Made by a program: the position numbers and the translations under genes. 64,000 nt of DNA, from assembly GCA_036186865.1 (NCBI GenBank), contig AP025053.1, forward strand, positions 36,384,460 to 36,448,459. The letters are read 5' to 3'. Origin of the DNA: Eustoma russellianum (Eukaryota > Streptophyta > Magnoliopsida > Gentianales > Gentianaceae). How positions within the stretch are numbered: position 1 is the first letter of the stretch; every line of letters starts with the position of its first letter. Below the pieces are notes generated by a model, which was not told the origin of the DNA, did not search any database, and saw nothing but the letters and a program-made list of their open reading frames with translations. Shown piece after piece: positions 11,825 through 28,575 of this stretch.

Positions 11825-12660
11825 TCACATGCTGTTTGCCTTGACATAGTTTTTAAGCTCTGAATCTGCACGCCTATAAAGTTTAACCTGAAGTCCATGT
11901 TTCATGTACAATGTCAATGACATCTTAGGCAAAACAGGGTGATCCTCCATCACTTTGACGCGATACCGATACAATATAGAGGCTGCTGCAAATTTCATTT
12001 GATAATATGCAAAATCTTTGCCCAAGCACAGCCTTGGACCTCCATTGAAAGCCGTAAACTTGTAGGCAGATTCACTCATGTATCTGCCATCTCTGAGCCA
12101 TCTCTCTGGTTTGTATTCTTCGCAATCCTTTCCCCATATTCCCTCCATTCTCCCCATTGCATATATTGCATACACAACTTTTGTTCCCTTCTTTAGTATT
12201 GTCCCATCTGGGAAAACATCATCTTCAAGAACCTGATGGTTGATTACAAGAAAGCACTAATTAAATGAAAGATGCAAAATAGCAGAATCGAATTGTTGAA
12301 TTTAATCAGTTAGGTGTACCATGTTGAAATTGGATTCTTTTGAAGTTTTTAGTGTTAACTGTTAATATATCATGTAAAGATAAAAAATACTACCTCCTTG
12401 TGATCTACTGGGACCGAAGGATATAATCTCAGGGACTCTGATAGAGATGCTTGCAGATACTCCATTTTCTTCACTTCGTCTGGCGTGAACACTAAATTTT
12501 CATGATCCTCTTGGGCGCTCTTGGATCTTTCTCCAACTATTTGATAAATTTCAGCAAGTATTTTTTCTTCTACTTGTGGATTTTGATTGAGTAGCCAGAA
12601 GAACCAACTCAATGCCACTGAAGAAGTGTCTCTTCCGGCCAAAATGAAGTTAACACAAAT
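11825..12660 (-). pseudogene. Truncated duplicate of the CYP86B1-like P450 (3' part only)
   Basis: Contains a complete copy of exon 2 (12232-11825), the intron, and the last ~263 bp of exon 1 (12660-12394). It then breaks at the tandem-duplication junction into RTE LINE sequence. The heme-binding stretch FNGGPRLCLGKDFA, KPERW and the ESLRLYP motif are intact and no new stop was noticed. The N-terminal ~328 codons, the start codon and the promoter are missing, so it cannot make a P450. A frame of 185 codons runs across the junction into antisense LINE sequence; this is a by-product of the break. Confidence 0.92.
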
Positions 12661-13301
12661 GCTGGGGTGGATGTCCGTGCATACAAGGTTAGACCGGATC
12701 AGAAATGAGGTATTTAGTGAAAGGTTAGGGGTGGCTAGTATAGCGAATAAGATAAAAGAGGGGAGACTGAGATGGTTTGGGCATATCAAACGGAGACATA
12801 CAACAGCGTCTGTCAGAGCAATTGAAAGCATCATCGTAGAGGGAAAAAGAAGTAAAGGCATACCCAAACTGACTTGGGATGAGCAGATAAGATATGACCT
12901 ACTAGATTTGCACATCTCTAATGACATGATCCATGATAGGAGCTCATAGAGACGGAGGATTAAGGTTAACGAGGTTTAGGCATGATATAGGGACACCTTA
13001 GATTATATTTAAGGGCTTAAATAATCTCTCAACTTTATGTTGACTTTGCACTCTTTTGTGTTTGTCTTTGCAAACATTATTTGTCTATGCAGGTACATAT
13101 AGAGTCGGGGTCTCACTGGAAGGAAACTCTCTATCCTTTAGGATGGATGTATTGTTTGCGTGCCTCTCGTCCTCTTCAAACCCTAGCGATAGCTTGATGT
13201 CGTTGGAATATACTAGGTATGTGTTGTTGTTATTGTTTTGTGTGTGTATGTATGTGTGTGTGTATGCATATATATATGTGTGTATATATATTGTAGTCTT
13301 A
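12661..13301 (+). mobile_element. Second copy of the RTE LINE 3' part
   Basis: Duplicate of 10076-10716, carried by the tandem duplication rather than by a new retrotransposition. It contains only the C-terminal end of the RT frame and the TTG/TG-rich 3' tail, and it begins exactly at the junction with the P450 fragment. Confidence 0.92.
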
Positions 13302-13427
13302 TTCATATGCAGGGGAGAAAACCAGCATAAACTCCAGCCTATTAAGATATATGATTAATAAAGAAAATGTAAAGAAACAAACTTAAACTAAAGAAGTTCC
13401 AACCCCACAACTTTATACCCTTCCACA

Positions 13428-13611
13428 TGGATGTGATCTCTTTACCCCATTTTTCCTCACTCCACTCATGATTGCGCGACACGTGGCATTAGTGTGGGTT
13501 GGTGAGGCTAGAGACGGGTGACTCTCATCTAGCCTCATCACACACCCTTGCTGCCACGTGTCGTGTGATGACGCATTCAGTGAGGAAAAGTGGGTGAGAG
13601 AATCCTATCCC
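13428..13611. mobile_element. Foldback MITE B, second copy (184 bp)
   Basis: Same element as at 10843-11107 but with a single copy of the 82-bp segment. The left flank CCTTCCACA (13419-13427) is retained, while the right flank reads CCTCCCACA after a small change. It lies about 0.7 kb beyond the stop codon of the intact P450. Confidence 0.85.
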
Positions 13612-14328
13612 CCTCCCACATCCCATCTAACTTCTGCCGCCGCAATCAACTTTAACCGATCGTCAAAATCACCTCCTCTCCCATCCTCGTCCTCGCCCCC
13701 TTCTCCACTTCCGATCTCAACTTCCCTGATAAAACTTTGTTAAAACTACAATATTTTAAAGAAAGATAGATTTTCTCTTGCTAATGGGAAATAATTACTG
13801 TTTTCTCAAGAATTGAAATCTTGTTTGTGTTCTGTATTCTCATTTCTTTGAAGAGATTCCTTAGCTTCATCTGTAATGGCTTTTCTTGCTGCCGTGATCT
13901 AGTTTCTTTTCAGGTTCTTGAAACCTTCAAAGTGATTAGTCTTAATCTCATAGCTATGCCACTCTTTGCGTTTGGAACTACGAGTAATCACACACGCGGG
14001 GGAGGGGGGCTCACCAAGATCGATAATACAAGTTGATTGTTAGCAGAATCCAAAGTTGATAGCTTTTTATCATTTTTGGAAAACTCTGCGAACACTTATA
14101 TGATCTAATAGATGCTCTGACATTGAAATTGGCATTTATATTTTTAAGGATTGATGACATATAACATAGAAAGACAAAAAGAAACTCAATTTCACTATCA
14201 ATCTGTATGCATGAGAACATTATAAATATCCATATTCATGAATGAAATCCCATTATTCACCATCACACCCTGATCACTCCACCAACCCAACACATAAAAC
14301 ATGAACATAACCACCACAAGCTGGGCTG

Positions 14329-16142
14329 TCACATGCTGTTTGCCTTGACATAGTTTTTAAGCTCTGAATCTGCACGCCTATAAAGTTTAACCTGAAGTCC
14401 ATGTTTCATGTACAATGTCAATGACATCTTAGGCAAAACAGGGTGATCCTCCATCACTTTGACGCGATACCGATACAATATAGAGGCTGCTGCAAATTTC
14501 ATTTGATAATATGCAAAATCTTTGCCCAAGCACAGCCTTGGACCTCCATTGAAAGCCGTAAACTTGTAGGCAGATTCACTCATGTATCTGCCATCTCTGA
14601 GCCATCTCTCTGGTTTGTATTCTTCGCAATCCTTTCCCCATATTCCCTCCATTCTCCCCATTGCATATATTGCATACACAACTTTTGTTCCCTTCTTTAG
14701 TATTGTCCCATCTGGGAAAACATCATCTTCAAGAACCTGATGGTTGATTACAAGAAAGCACTAATTAAATGAAAGATGCAAAATAGCAGAATCGAATTGT
14801 TGAATTTAATCAGTTAGGTGTACCATGTTGAAATTGGATTCTTTTGAAGTTTTTAGTGTTAACTGTTAATATATCATGTAAAGATAAAAAATACTACCTC
14901 CTTGTGATCTACTGGGACCGAAGGATATAATCTCAGGGACTCTGATAGAGATGCTTGCAGATACTCCATTTTCTTCACTTCGTCTGGCGTGAACACTAAA
15001 TTTTCATGATCCTCTTGGGCGCTCTTGGATCTTTCTCCAACTATTTGATAAATTTCAGCAAGTATTTTTTCTTCTACTTGTGGATTTTGATTGAGTAGCC
15101 AGAAGAACCAACTCAATGCCACTGAAGAAGTGTCTCTTCCGGCCAAAATGAAGTTAACACAAATATCGCGCAAGAATTTGTCCGAGAATGGCTGCCCTTG
15201 TCCATCTTTCAACCGCGTAAACACCGTTAAAAGATCTGATCTTTGGTTGTCAAGCTCTGATGTAAAAGAAAGCTCCTTTCTCCTAGTCCTGATGATCTCC
15301 TCAGCAAATTTGTCTACCTCTTTGATAGCATTCTTGAGTGTTTTCTCTGTACCAATGTTTAGAAATTTCATCCCTGTCCAAATCATTGTTGGGACAACAA
15401 ACCGCGTTAACGTTGCTTCGGTTGCTTCTTCAAAGGCCTGAGCAAATGGGATTTCGGGCAATTCAGGGCGTAGACAACCGGGATCAACACCAAATGCTAT
15501 GATGCATACATTATCAAATGTGAGTCTGAGAAGGATGTCTTGTAAATCTACAGGGCAACCTTGCTTGACGAAGTTCTCAAGCACAGGTATAAGCCTTTTG
15601 TGAACCAGCTCCACCAATGAATCTGTGGTTAAGTTTCTGAACTTGCTTGTATGGAATACAAGGCTTGCTGTCTTCCTCTGTTGTTGCCAAATCTCACTAT
15701 CAGCACTGAATATCCCGTCACCAAGAAGATCCGTGACTGATCTTCGAAAGTATTCGCCTTTTGGGAAATTGGAGAACTTTGTCTTGAGAAGATACTCCAC
15801 ATTTTGAGGATCAGAAGTGATCACACAATGAAGATTTGTAAACCAGGGACCTTTAAATGTAAAAGTCCCATTCTTGATACAAAGTACATTTGTGATCCAG
15901 TCATACAAGCCTGCTCTAAGGCCATTGATCAAAGAGGGCACCATACCAACAAGGGGCCAATTGGGTAGGCCTTCGCGCTTTTTTTGCCTAAGAGAATGTA
16001 TGACTATGAAAACCACAAGTGCAAGAAGAAGCTCAAACATTTGAAACTCAGGCATGAAGTAGCGGCCTTGAGAAAGAGATTTTCGGGCGAAATCGGTAGA
16101 AGATGAAGGGGAGGTCATGTTTTCTTGGCTCAGGGTGTTCAT
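14329..16142 (-). CDS. CYP86B1: Cytochrome P450, CYP86B1-like fatty acid omega-hydroxylase
   Basis: Two exons, 16142-14898 (415 codons) and 14736-14329 (136 codons with stop), give 550 aa, close to the family's usual ~560. In CYP86B1 the reaction is omega-hydroxylation of very-long-chain fatty acids for suberin, at the ER with NADPH-P450 reductase. The N-terminal hydrophobic anchor (FELLLALVVFIVIHSL) is followed by a basic and Pro-rich hinge (RQKKREGLPNWPLVG). Further motifs are FTFKGPWFTN, the I-helix FILAGRDTSS, the ExxR motif in ESLRLYP, KPERW, and the heme loop FNGGPRLCLGKDFA with the ligand Cys. The intron phase fits. An in-frame upstream GTG was not used; ATG at 16140-16142 or the next Met (about 16118) is the start. 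All P450 signatures are intact. Separation from CYP86C rests on overall similarity and on the neighbouring genes. Confidence 0.93.
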
Positions 16143-18266
16143 ACTAATGAGATGAGAAATCACAAAATGTGCTTTGGTGCAGGGTACGGGTGGCTGGTGT
16201 GTAAGGCATGTGTTTTATGGTGGTGTTTTTTCTTGGCGTGCATGAAATCATGCAATTTTTGGTTGAGCTGAAATGCTAAAAGTTTTACTTTTGGGCTACA
16301 AAATTTCGTGTTGTTTTGAGATTAATGGTCACTGCGTACTAATATGCAAAGTTGGCTTAATCTTTTTAGCTTTAGTTGTTCAAATTGACAGCCTCCTCTT
16401 GGATTTGTTTCTTTTGTGTTTGTATGTAGAATGAGGTGGTTGGGACAGTTTACCTAAGTTCTGCAATTCCTTGAGCCTTTTATTATGGTATTCTAGGGAT
16501 TTCTTGACCTTGTGGTTTAAGCTAAATACGTTACCCCTATGTTTGAAATAACTGCTGCTGTGCAGATCAATTTTTTTTTTTTTTAATTTCTCGTTTCTCT
16601 TTCCAATGGTATATTGTATGTGGAAAAGAGAATTGTTTAAATGACTTTATTCTTCGTTTTATCGTTTCTAAACTTTGTCAAATCATTTTCACTCTCCAGA
16701 TCAGTACATTATGGGCGTTTTGAAATTTGAAAAATGATTTTGCATATGTCATGTACGATAACATACCCACAAGTTTATTTCTTTTTCTTTTTTTTTTGAA
16801 GAAAAAGATAAGATTATTTTCTTTAATACATATCTTGAAACCTTAAATGACAGTTTATGAAATGGAGAGACTTTGTTGGATGAAAAAGTCTATAATAGTT
16901 AATAATGAGCTGTCAGCATAATAATGGTATACTAATTAATTTATTAATTAATCTTTGACCAATAAATGCAAAATTTTAATGAGCCAAGTATGGCGTACAT
17001 AAAGGAATTGAACCGACACTTATTTTTCCATTTTGCTTGTTTCACTGGTTGACAAGTGATTATTAGCAGTAGTTTCGTGAACACCTTCCTTTATTTTCGT
17101 AATTCTTAATTTCTCGTTAAGTATATAAATAATGTTTTCACTTTCCATTAAATGTCTAAAGAATTTGTTTTATTTGTAAAATAATCCTTGTAAATGAAAA
17201 AAGAGAGAGTAAGATATAGAAAAAAGAAGCGAAGCCGAAGGAGTACATAATTAATGGATGGCCAAACATTGAATTAAATCATGGCTTCTAATAAGTTGAT
17301 ATTTTAAAATTTTAGAATCTAATAAGTGGATAAAGTAAGATGGTCCTACTAATTAGGATTATAGTTAGCTCTAGATTATGGGCGTTATGGTCCCATGGAA
17401 CTTCAATCATTGAAAATGTAACATATATTCTTCCATTTTTCTCTTCCTCCCTCCTTGTTCTTCGACCAAATTGCGTATAACATGCTTAAACCCAATTTGC
17501 CCAGACTCCAGGGCTCGACTTATGGTGGTTACACAGCTAACTTTTAATGCATTCGTTACATTCTTTAAGTAAAAAACATGCTAAATGGATAAAAAGACTA
17601 AACAACGCGTTAATACCACTAACCAGAACAAAGAAGCAGATGACATAATAACAATAAATAAGATTAGAGTGGTTGTTATAATGTAAGCATCAATTGCGTA
17701 TTCGGTTGTGTACGCTATGTAATTTTATACGGGTAAACTGCATGGAGATAGTGTATTATTTGAGCATATGGTTCCATCTGCAAGTTTCATGGGAAAAAAA
17801 AAAAAACCCGTGCATAAAATCATTTAGAAGCAATGTGGCACGATAAATTCAAACCAAACCAAACCAAACCAAGTTGGCATTTTGGGGTCACATATAGTCA
17901 ATACTAAACCAGAATTTTGTGGCTTCAGCTTCCATGAAAGATAAGATGTCAATTATATATGATCTTGTGGCACCTTTCTTGTTGCTTCATGCAAATCTTC
18001 CCTCTTTCTCTGCTGTCTAGAATTTATTATAATTGATGCTACTTATCTTAATCCAACCGGACTCGCTGTTAAACTAGTAAAACTCATGAATAAATTACAC
18101 AGCAGGTCCGGTCAAATTGAAAAAAGCATTCAAACAATTGGCCCCTTTGATTCGACAGGTTTGATATGTGAAATCAAACTGCTCATCTGTTAACAATTTA
18201 ACATGCTAGTGAAACTAATTAATCAACTAGTTGACCAGTTTTTATAAGAGCTTGCAGTATATTATA
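16143..18266. other. P450 upstream region and spacer
   Basis: The first several hundred bases should be the promoter of the minus-strand P450, but no clear TATA box was seen. The rest is AT-rich with a (CCAAA)n-like stretch near 17850-17870. No gene or mobile element was recognised. Confidence 0.45.
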
Positions 18267-18443
18267 GGGACCAGCCTTGAAGCAACTTATAATGTTTATG
18301 CTTTATGACTTTGAGGTCACATGTTCGAGCCGTCTCTTACACAAAGTATAGGGTAAGACTGCGTACATCAGATTGCAAAACGATCTACCCCTCTCCAGAT
18401 CCTGTGCATACGCGGGAGCCTAATGCATCGGAAACGCCCTTTA
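18267..18443 (+). mobile_element. Au-like tRNA-derived SINE
   Basis: Starts GGGACCAGCCTTGAAGCAAC, has the B-box-like GTCACATGTTCGAGCC at about 18315, then GGTAAGACTGCGTACATCAG, CAGATCCTGTGCATACGCGG and the end ATCGGAAACGCCCTTT. These are the ordered blocks of the plant Au-type SINE. It is better preserved than the copy at 3760. No convincing target duplication was found. Confidence 0.8.
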
Positions 18444-19790
18444 AATTGATTTCCTATATTACTGTGGTCCTTTAATTCTAAAGTATAAGCGAGCGTTATT
18501 GTTTTATAATGTCCAAGCATATACTCTATGTTCTATAAACACATAAAGGAAACTTAAGTCGTCTTTAATGTAATTTTTTTAAGAAATCAAAACCAGACAA
18601 TGAGTAAACCTTTAACAACTCTTTTTATTAGTATGTTATTTTAGCATATAGTTAAAGTGGAAACGATTATTGATTATTTAGACTTCTATAAGTGGCGATG
18701 CATACGGCATGCGTGACAACCGCAGCTCTATTTTTGTAGTTATTTCTAAGTGGACAAGTAAGTAAGAAAAAATTACATTTGTAAGCACACATGTAGGTGG
18801 GTGATCAACTTTTATGCTATGATATAGCCATCTGCCGTACGAAGTTAATTAACTTTTCCATTATGTAACGTGATTTACATTATTGTATCTGACAATTCAT
18901 TAACATGGTATCCTTGAAGAATTTTGGTTTACAAGCATCCAAAGTATAATGATTTATCTTATAAATGATACAACTAAGACTAACAGAAAAACTGAAGTGC
19001 CTTTAAAATATGTTAGATTTTTAGCTTCAAAATTAACTACTTAATTTGTCATAAAACATGTAAGATAATTTCTGTGTACTACAATATTTTACACGAAAAC
19101 ATAGAAACTATATTTTATTTATCTCAATGATTTTTGTTTGAGAACCATGGCCAGTCCTATTAAAAAAATCTAAGCCCTGTTATAAAATCAGACATCGGGG
19201 AAAAAAATAAGTCAAGAATTTTTCTTTTGTGGGGTTTTTAAAGAAAGTTTTTTTTTTCGATTTTCTATATTTAGTTGTAAAATATAGAAAACTTGCCTTT
19301 TTATAAGTATATAGTAGTGATTGTGCAGAATGTTCAGTATCACATAGAGCATCCACCGTACCCTTAATTTATGTGAATGAAAAATCACATAGAGCTTCCA
19401 AGTTACCCTTAATTTACGTCCGCATATGTCGAAATTGTCAATTGCCAGGTACTCTATTTATTTTAGTGCATGCATTACATGTGTTGGTAAGTAAATGTCA
19501 AGTATCCTGATGTCGGAATCGAGGAGTCCATATAGTGAAGGTAACTTTAATCAAACTTCATTCACCAAGCTTCACTAAGCTGTTATGTTATAGAAAATTA
19601 AATCGATGGCGAGCTGAAATAACTTGTCCGAGTTCTGATTTTATGAAGATGTTAGACGTTTTGGTTTTATGAAGATGAAGTTGAAGATATTCCTAACACA
19701 AACATTATCCTATCATTTTAAAAAATAAAAAATAAAACTTCCAGTGTCTAAGTATTGAAATGCACATGTAGGTGGAGACGGACTTGTTTG
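18444..19790. other. AT-rich intergenic spacer
   Basis: No gene recognised. A short imperfect direct repeat (CACATAGAGCATCCACCG / CACATAGAGCTTCCAAGT, each followed by TACCCTTAATTTA or its equivalent) lies near 19340-19410. Confidence 0.45.
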
Positions 19791-19808
19791 ATATTTTCTC
19801 CTTGGTTG

Positions 19809-20079
19809 ATTGAACCCCAACAAGTAGGGTCTCTGTCATACCCAGTCCCAAAGTTAGTGTAGGGATGTAAATCAGGTACCCAACGGCCCGCTAGCAGGAG
19901 CTTGGTCATTTACACTGTAGTCTGCATAAAGAGTCCCCCAGCACTGCAGGCAAGCCTCAAGGAAGCTTCTATATTATGCACTTAGTGGGAAAGACTCTCT
20001 TGCCTTTGACAAGAATTGAATCTCTGACCTTCTTTTCAAAAACTCCTGTACGGAACCAGTTGTGTTATGTCCTGGGGAC
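19809..20079 (-). mobile_element. tRNA-derived SINE with 18-bp target duplication
   Basis: 271 bp flanked by an exact 18-bp direct repeat ATATTTTCTCCTTGGTTG at 19791-19808 and 20080-20097. Read on the minus strand it starts GTCCCCAGGACATAACACAA, with an A-box-like CTGGTTCCGTACAGG and a B-box-like AGATTCAATTC about 50 bp later, so a tRNA-like pol III head is likely. It ends with GTTGGGGTTCAAT. It is different in sequence from the Au-like copies. Confidence 0.75.
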
Positions 20080-20097
20080 ATATTTTCTCCTTGGTTG

Positions 20098-21113
20098 GTA
20101 AGGCTTGGTGTGTGACCAAAAGCTTCTGCGGCTCTCCTAATATAGATAAGAGTGGTGGGCTTAGTGTTACAACTAGCAATTGTTGCATTATTTTTTAAAT
20201 ATTCATTAGCGTCTTTGAGTCGTTTGATTGTTCTCTTAGTATTTTTAGACCTTTTTTTTTTTTGGTTCCTTTAATTTTTTTAGGTCTTACGACAAGTTGA
20301 TATATGGTTGGAGTGCGTAAAAATTGCAACAATAAAATTAGCAATGCTCACGAGGATCAGAATTCTAAAAAAACTGAAGAGGACAATGAAGGGGCCTCAT
20401 GAGCCACCACATAAGCATATGAATGCTCATGATTCGGGAAGGATCTTATTGGGTCCAACCTGCAGAATTTCCGGGCCCTGTACATTTATATTGTATGGCT
20501 GATTTTTGACACATTCTATCTTTACTTTCATCTCTCTAGGTTCTTACTTTATCTCTCTATGTAATTTGCTCTCTAAAGACCACCACCCAAAATCTTGATT
20601 ATTGTAACAAAAGCTGCTCATTTTGGTTCCAGATTCGTCCCGTCTTCACTGAGAATAGAATAGGGTAATTCGATGGGCCTCTCCTGAAAGATAGTCACCT
20701 TGGTGTACAATAATGACCCCTGTATAAGGAAAATTCAGAACTATTTGAACAAATCAAGAATGCGTAGCCAATTCTCAAAATAGAAAAAGAAAAAGAAAAT
20801 AGGATTAGTCCAAGTTGCCTCACCTGTTACTGATAATAATCATCATCGGCTAGACTGCCAGTTATCTACCAAAAAAAAAAAACGAATTAGAGCGTTAGAC
20901 GGAAATAATATCATTATTTTATGTTTTTAGTTTATTTATTAATTTATTTAGTACTTTTCTTAGTTTAGTGGGTCGGCAACATGTTAACGTACTGAATATC
21001 AAATCCAAATTGTCAAATGATTTAAGCCCATCACGAGACGCATAATAACTACAAATGGCCAATCCATTCAATTTTGAGAAATGAACATTTATTTGAATAT
21101 TTCAACCTAAATT
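20098..21113. other. Intergenic spacer
   Basis: No gene recognised; the longest open frame (64 codons near 20308) resembles nothing known. It contains poly-T and poly-A runs near 20253 and 20871. Confidence 0.45.
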
Positions 21114-21127
21114 CACGTCACTACACA

Positions 21128-21315
21128 ATAAAAACCGTTCCTAATGCAGTAGACTCCCGCGTTTGCACAAAGTACGAAGAGTGGCCGAATTACTTCGTGA
21201 TCAGATGTATACAGCCTTATCTTACACTTTGTGGAAGAAACTGTTTCCGCAACTTGAACCTGTAATCTTAAAGTCATAAAGCAACAATTTTACCGTTAAC
21301 CATCCCACCTTAGTA
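21128..21315 (-). mobile_element. Au-like SINE with 14-bp target duplication
   Basis: 188 bp between exact direct repeats CACGTCACTACACA (21114-21127 and 21316-21329). The minus strand reads through a B-box-like ACAGGTTCAAGTTGCGG, GATAAGGCTGTATACATCTG and AACGCGGGAGTCTACTGCAT to a T-rich tail, the same block order as the copies at 3760 and 18267. Confidence 0.82.
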
Positions 21316-21406
21316 CACGTCACTACACACTGAATGACCGAAAGACGAATGAACAAAAACATTCACCAATTAATACCCAGTTGTCAGAAAAATATAACGA
21401 TAGTTC

Positions 21407-22710
21407 TATTGGCGACAATTAATCCTGTACCAAGACGCAAACGTACAGTGTGTGCGTATGAAACAATAAAATAATGCAAACCCGAGGTGAGTCGAGGACT
21501 CTGTCCTTAAGACGTATTGCTCCGGTATACTGTGCCTAACCGGCGTTAGCAACCGTCTCCCAGGATACAACGGGTACCTGTTCAGTTGAGCGGCACTGCT
21601 GAACTTGAACTACTGCGAACCTTCGAATGTCTTGACTTCTCCTGGACGTGATGCAAAACTCGAATGCTATGAATGCTGTATGCTATGAATGCAGAGAGCA
21701 AGTGTGTGTCTTGAATGCACACCCCTTGCCCTATTTATATAGGGGAGTCGGTTAAAAGTCGGTTTTCCCAGATGGAATCGTGACCGTCGCATCATAACCG
21801 TAGATCGATTATAGCCGTCAGATTAAAACCTCCAAGCGGTTATGGAAGGTTTAAATCTCAGCATTTAGATTGAAAACCGATTCGTAGGATTAAACCTGGA
21901 ACGTTAGATGGAAACCACATTCGGTTGGACGGTTAGGTCAGTTTAAATCTCGGCCGTTAGATCAAAGCTGCCTTTTCCACTACCATTAGATCAAAACCGA
22001 TTGATCTTATCGCATACCGTTTGAAAATTATGTCCGCTGTCCAGCTTCGATCGATCACATCGATCGATCGAAGTGACATCGATCGATCGATGTACGTCAG
22101 AATGTCCATGAACTTTCTGTCCAGCTTCGATCGATTACATCGATCGATCGAAAAGACATCGATCGATCGATGTTATCGATCGATGTACGTCAGAATGTCC
22201 ATGAACTTTCTGTCCAGCTTTGATCGATTACATCGATCGATCGATGTGATCGATCGATGTACGTCAGAATGATCTTGAAGCTTTATGTCCGGCTTCGATC
22301 AATTACATCGATCGATCGAAGTGACATCGATCGATCGATGTACTTTAGATAGAACGAACTATGTTTTCCCTCCGGTCAGAAACTTTTCACGCCCCAAGGG
22401 CACATCCAATGTGGTATTCCTCCATAAGGGTGATGTGGCTCCCTAATAATAGGACACGTCACCCATTAACAACGTTTTCCATCCACTTTGAGCATTAATT
22501 TCTCATTCATCCGGTATCGTAATTGAGTGATTCCAAAGCCTAAAATTAACTACTCGTCACGTAGATAATTAAGGACCCATTAGTTTTCGATTTTCATTGT
22601 CGGAAACTTATCATAATTAAGCTCAAAGTATGTTGCTCAACCAAGTTTTGCAACCTTCCTTAATGGACCAAAGTCCAACCTTTTAATCCCAAACTTTTAA
22701 TTCTCCAACA
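21407..22710 (-). mobile_element. Solo LTR, 1,304 bp, with 5-bp target duplication
   Basis: Bounded by AGTTC at 21402-21406 and 22711-22715. On the minus strand it begins TGTTGGAGAATTAAAAG and ends GTCGCCAATA, so the terminal inverted repeat TGTTGG/CCAATA is kept apart from one change in the final CA. A promoter-like CTATATAAATAGGG lies on the minus strand at about 21733-21746. No internal retrotransposon sequence adjoins either side, so this is a solo LTR. The upstream (U3) part contains the GATC-rich repeats at 22046-22345. The family (Copia or Gypsy) cannot be told from the LTR alone. Confidence 0.85.
22046..22345. repeat. GATC-rich palindromic repeat array in the solo LTR
   Basis: Four imperfect units of about 75-85 bp, each built from CGATCGATCGA-type self-complementary blocks such as ACATCGATCGATCGATGT. 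The blocks are separated by TACGTCAGAATG(T/A)(C/T)C and the CCAGCTTCGATCGAT spacer. Almost every block is its own reverse complement. Confidence 0.9.
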
Positions 22711-22828
22711 AGTTCTTCTTTGTTAGGGAAAAAAACAATCTTGAAACGCGTAAGTTTTACAGGAATTGAACCTACCCAACTGTTTCTCCATCTTAAAATT
22801 TACAGCAAGTAAAACTTTTAACCTACTC

Positions 22829-22836
22829 TATATATA
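22829..22836 (+). promoter_or_regulatory. Probable TATA box of the first carboxypeptidase gene
   Basis: TATATATA lies 112 bp before the ATG at 22941 and about 120 bp after the end of the solo LTR. Called from position and sequence only. Confidence 0.5.
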
Positions 22837-22940
22837 CACAGATTCCTATACTGGTCACATTAGTTTCTAATATGAGAAAACAGCTGTTCCGACAACTTTT
22901 ACTCTAACAAAGAAATTCCTCTCATTCCTTTCTGCTGCCA

Positions 22941-28575
<5,635 letters not shown>

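Larger units (their letters stand above)
10076..15164. repeat. Two-unit direct tandem duplication (2,585 + 2,504 bp)
   Basis: Unit 1 is 10076-12660 and unit 2 is 12661-15164. Each holds the 3' part of the RTE LINE, foldback MITE B, a shared spacer and the 3' part of the CYP86B gene (exon 2, intron and the last 263 bp of exon 1). The units are almost identical. The differences seen are an 82-bp extra repeat in unit 1 and one extra base in unit 2 near 11108/13612. The trinucleotide AAT lies at all three borders (10073-10075, 12658-12660, 15162-15164), so the junction has 3-bp microhomology. Confidence 0.95.

Noticed and set aside
11825..12927. Second functional CYP86 gene
   Set aside because: It lacks the start, the membrane anchor and about 60% of the protein and breaks into LINE sequence.
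22021..22272. 83-codon frame with repeated RSIDRS and DRCYRSMYVRMSMN motifs
   Set aside because: It is a reading of the GATC palindrome array in the solo LTR, not a repeat protein.
22046..22345. Possible CRISPR-like array or origin iterons
   Set aside because: Plant nuclear context inside an LTR with target duplication. The units are imperfect palindromes without unique spacers and there is no cas or replication gene.
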